From contig NW_025946074.1 of assembly GCF_000764305.2 (NCBI RefSeq), positions 124,001-188,000 on the forward strand: a DNA stretch of 64,000 bases. The letters are read 5' to 3'. The notes beneath the pieces are model-generated. The model saw only the letters and a list, made by a program, of their open reading frames with translations, was not told the DNA's origin and did not search any database. Both the position numbers and the translations under genes were made by a program. Below are positions 62,801 to 64,000 of this stretch, one piece after another. The number at the start of each line of letters is the position of its first letter. Position 1 is the first letter of the stretch. Source of the stretch: Hyalella azteca. Lineage: Eukaryota; Arthropoda; Malacostraca; Amphipoda; Hyalellidae.

Positions 62801-64000
62801 CTTCTTAAAGCCTGTTCGCGCAGAATAGCTCAGGTTACATTTAAATTTCATTGTAGTTAAATAAGATTTTTCTAATTTAGTTCAATTTTGCAACAGATAC
62901 ACAGCAGGAAAAGACGGCTACAGAGCGCGGGTATACGAGACAACTCCCCCCGACAGCACTCGACTGAAGGAGACCTCGCTCACGAAGGCTGGCAACCGCA
63001 AGCAACCAACACTTGCTCGACCTGCCGATCCCGATGTCATCAGGCAGGAGGCCTCCAATAACTACTTCGTTCAACAAAACATTAGGGATTCAAACTCCCC
63101 AGCAAGTCTTGCTAATAAGGACACCCCAATCGTAGGCAAGACCTCCATTGTTCCTGGCGTTACTTACTCAGATAAGACAAAAGCTGTGGGGGTAGTTGGA
63201 ACGTCTGTATTTGGTGGACCAGCCGTAGGCCAAAATTTTGAAGCCATTCCCTACCAAATCAAGACTCAGCGTCCTCAAGCCATTCTCGGTGCTCCTGCAT
63301 CGCATTTAGTAAGTGCTATTCATGATATATAAAAAGTTTTGTCTCATAATTATAATCACCTTTTTGAGACAGGAATTAGATTCGACTTATTTTCTGTGTT
63401 GATACCTTCGTTAAATTTCAGCGCCATAAAATACAAACCGATTATATTCAGCTATTAATTATAATTAAAGTATATCTGCCATCTTAGTTGGGACTATAAA
63501 TACAAATATAAATTTTTACAGGGTTTTGTTCGAACGCCTTCACAAATTCTAAGAGAGAAATTCCGTGAGACGTACCAGGCTCAGCAAAACTACCAAAGAC
63601 AGCAGCTTGAGGAGCTTCTCAGACTCCAGCAAATCAATCAACAGAATCAAATACGCGATCAACAAACTCGACACGAGCAGCAACTTCTGAATTTCCCGAG
63701 CCTCATTCAACCACAACCAGTAGATTCTGGGCAATTTGTGGTCAATCCATCAGTTAGTGATGCAGTTCCACTAGGTAATGTACCTGTCGAATATGAGCCC
63801 CCTATGCGAAATTTAGGAACCGATGCTACAGATTATTTACCTGACAGCGAAATTCCTATTAATGTTCAGTTGACGCCTGCACCTGTGAGCATCCCTACTG
63901 ACGATGAAGGAGCGAGCGTTGTATTTAATGAGGATCGAATTCAAGTTCAGGATTTAGAGGCAGGCGAATTAACAACCGACGATCTCGTTGAAGAAGATTT
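59820..64000 (+). CDS. Large secreted R&R chitin-binding cuticle-type protein (partial)
   Basis: Extracellular structural protein of the arthropod cuticle. Exons 59820-59828, 60951-61733, 62100-62239, 62897-63308 and 63522-64000+ join in phase, giving 607 residues before the window ends. A signal peptide (MTAEANFLIFVLLATCC, cleavage probably near GGHSSA) is split by the first intron after codon 3. A long Ser/Thr/Asn-rich region follows (residues 25-264). The chitin_bind_4 domain PYQFGFSVEDPSEGVYHHRT...GSYSYLRSDGVYMTVRYTA...DGYRARVYETTPP fits the Rebers-Riddiford spacing G-x8-G-x6-Y-x-A-x-x-x-G-Y, with Lys in place of the usual Glu. After it come a Pro/Val-rich stretch and a Gln-rich coiled-coil-like part (YQAQQNYQRQQLEELLRLQ), then an acidic tail. 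The length is well above a typical 100-250-residue cuticle protein. No paralogue is visible in the window. Confidence 0.9.
60125..60310. repeat. GTAGTTTACCCCAGAG minisatellite
   Basis: About ten imperfect 17- to 21-base copies of AGTTTACCC(C/T)CAGAGG in the first intron of the cuticle gene. The open frames across them are repeat artefacts. Confidence 0.9.
60951..61733 (+). CDS. Cuticle gene exon 2
   Basis: Acceptor TTTAATTACAG and donor ATGGTG|GTAAGA; 783 bases, phase 0 to 0. It completes the signal peptide (ANFLIFVLLATCCNGG) and encodes the Ser/Thr/Asn/Glu-rich region, with short Gln-Asp/Asn-Ser-Thr repeats near its start, ending SSMNKSMMV. Confidence 0.9.
62100..62239 (+). CDS. Cuticle gene exon 3, R&R domain first half
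   Basis: Acceptor GCGTGCCAG and donor GTCAG|GTGAGT; 140 bases, phase 0 to 2. MPYQFGFSVEDPSEGVYHHR and GSYSYLRSDGVYMTVR form the first part of the chitin-binding domain. Confidence 0.93.
62278..62432 (+). repeat. Interspersed splice-motif element, copy 4 (cuticle intron 3)
   Basis: The best preserved copy: GCGCATTTTCTCATTTATGG, GTCC tract, TTCGTCGACGAGAAAATG and CACTCACTGCAGTGAGTACT followed by GAGTTATATTTTTT. It lies 38 bases after the exon 3 donor in sense orientation. Confidence 0.92.
62897..63308 (+). CDS. Cuticle gene exon 4, R&R domain second half
   Basis: Acceptor TTTTGCAACAG and donor CATTTA|GTAAGT; 412 bases, phase 2 to 0. YTAGKDGYRARVYETTPP ends the domain; the rest is a linker with GVVGTSVFGGPAVGQNFEAI. 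Confidence 0.93.
63522..64000 (+). CDS. Cuticle gene exon 5 (runs off window)
   Basis: Acceptor AAATTTTTACAG; open to the window edge. The Gln/Asn-rich FRETYQAQQNYQRQQLEELL and following HEQQLLNFPSLIQPQPV are probably a short coiled coil. The exon then becomes acidic (AGELTTDDLVEED). No stop is reached. Confidence 0.88.

Overview
The window is animal genomic DNA, almost certainly arthropod and probably a crustacean (inference). It is AT-rich with long introns, while the exons are short and GC-rich at third codon positions. It contains an arthropod R&R chitin-binding cuticle-type protein, a Numb protein close to the insect form, and Tc1/mariner and hAT element remnants. There are no bacterial operons and no CRISPR. 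One 914-base N gap (3285-4198) and two single Ns (41849, 43901) mark assembly joins.

Four genes can be rebuilt exon by exon from conserved sequence, splice sites and matching phases. (1) numb, plus strand, 2476-10649: nearly complete, with one PTB exon lost in the N gap. (2) A MCRIP2/FAM195A homologue, minus strand, 30978-15906: six exons giving a complete 160-residue protein. (3) A TBK1/IKK-epsilon kinase, minus strand, 46811-34351: fifteen exons found, with one kinase-domain exon missing beside the N at 41849. (4) A large secreted R&R cuticle-type protein, plus strand, starting at 59820 and running off the window. numb and MCRIP2 converge, MCRIP2 and TBK1 lie head to tail on the minus strand, and TBK1 and the cuticle gene diverge across about 13 kb without a recognisable gene. 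No shared pathway links the four.

The most unusual feature is a set of minisatellites made from exon-intron junctions. In numb (two sites), TBK1 (five donors, one acceptor and a further partial acceptor copy) and MCRIP2 (one donor), the last bases of an exon plus its 5' splice site, or the 3' splice site plus the first bases of an exon, are repeated in tandem inside the adjoining intron. Each such intron therefore carries 3 to 33 equally spaced copies of a real splice site. TBK1 exon 7 has such arrays on both sides.

A second pattern is a roughly 150-bp interspersed element present once in an intron of each of the four genes. All four copies lie in the sense orientation and within about 155 bp of an exon. 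Each carries a pyrimidine-rich tract followed by overlapping 3' and 5' splice-site-like motifs. The assembly also contains a clear artefact: a Nextera mate-pair junction adapter at 43927-43963, which explains a duplicated piece of TBK1 exon 4 and its intron.
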